NCBI GenBank assembly: GCA_903826405.1
Contig: CAIKEH010000013.1
Span: forward strand, 62,001 to 126,000
Source: an uncultured bacterium
Lineage (GTDB): Bacteria > Bacteroidota > Bacteroidia > Chitinophagales > Chitinophagaceae
Direction of reading: 5' to 3'
Length of the DNA: 64,000 nt
Positions 63,835 to 64,000 of the stretch are shown in pieces; the stretch's first letter is position 1, and every line of letters begins with the position of its first letter. Made by a program: the position numbers and the translations under genes. A model generated the notes under the pieces. That model made no database searches, was not told where the DNA came from, and worked only from the letters and a program-made list of their open reading frames with translations.

Positions 63835-63999
63835 TTAGGGATCGGAGGATTCCAGGTCCCCAAGCAATGCCTTGGCTTGACCTTCATTTTCCTCTGCCAC
63901 ATGGATCTCCACCTTGCCCAGGAAAACGTAACTGGAATCCTGTTTGTTCATGATCACGGCGGGTATTCCATTCTCGTTGAGCCGGCCATGGTAGATGGC
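63835..63999 (-). CDS. DUF2007-type protein, C-terminal part
   Basis: The gene enters from the right edge; 54 codons and the stop are visible. The sequence RLNENGIPAVIMNKQDSSYVF and GKVEIHVAEEN is the conserved end of DUF2007 (putative signal transducing protein) family members, which are small, single-domain proteins found just before cdsA in many Bacteroidota. The stop is 15 bp upstream of the cdsA start, consistent with one operon. Its function is unknown. Confidence 0.8.
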   Translation of the reverse strand, partial: AIYHGRLNENGIPAVIMNKQDSSYVFLGKVEIHVAEENEGQAKALLGDLESSDP

Positions 64000-64000
64000 A

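Overview
The window looks like a chromosomal segment of a gliding or T9SS-type Bacteroidota, probably near Chitinophagales. The evidence is three dispersed gliding-motility genes (gldD, gldE, gldH), a DUF7033-type deacetylase, a CarboxypepD_reg-like protein, the short CarB form, the GH3/serine-hydrolase fusion, few clear Shine-Dalgarno sequences, and -7 boxes of the TAnnTTTG type. Nearly all of it is housekeeping or envelope gene content. I saw no insertion sequence, prophage, CRISPR array, rRNA or complete tRNA.

Layout. 1-1.8 kb: ftsH (N-terminus only) and rsfS leftward, birA rightward, a small HExxH protein. 1.9-8.1 kb: a leftward tripartite RND efflux operon headed by a small Cys/His-containing exported protein. 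8.2-10.5 kb: peroxiredoxin and an M23 endopeptidase. 10.5-19.3 kb: a rightward block with a YtxH-like protein, a 55-residue exported peptide, two hairpins, carB, comEC, purH and a DMT transporter. 19.3-26.2 kb: a leftward block with a DUF7033 deacetylase, a LutB-like protein, DUF3109, gldD, gldE and mutY. 26.4-29.5 kb: HU, a TPR protein, a 31-residue basic protein and RNase G/E. 29.5-38 kb: a YugP-type protease, then radA, comF, a beta-helix lipoprotein, glutathione peroxidase, holB and ricT. 38-50.3 kb: the GH3/beta-lactamase fusion, mutL, dacB, a ligand-poor arginase homologue, pheS, an epimerase, a CarboxypepD_reg protein and an LpxD paralogue. 50.8-54.5 kb: rluE-like, yicC, gldH and a two-component pair. 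54.5-58 kb: BatD-like, SDR and YjjG-like genes. 58.1-64 kb: a leftward run DUF2007-cdsA-gntP-ridA-PLP enzyme-dipeptidase-psd.

How genes work together. cdsA and psd make phosphatidylethanolamine precursors. Between them sits what reads as a D-amino-acid scavenging module: M19 dipeptidase, GntP/DsdX-family permease, a fold-III PLP enzyme with an H-x-C metal motif typical of D-serine dehydratase, and RidA. yicC-gldH-kinase-regulator are tightly packed, with gldH/kinase/regulator overlapping. comEC, comF and radA could support DNA uptake, but they are not clustered.

The least explained signals are two short intergenic transcription-unit candidates, upstream of radA and of the rluE-like gene. Each ends in a 10-bp GCAA-tetraloop terminator, and together they share a perfect 16-nt complementary stretch.
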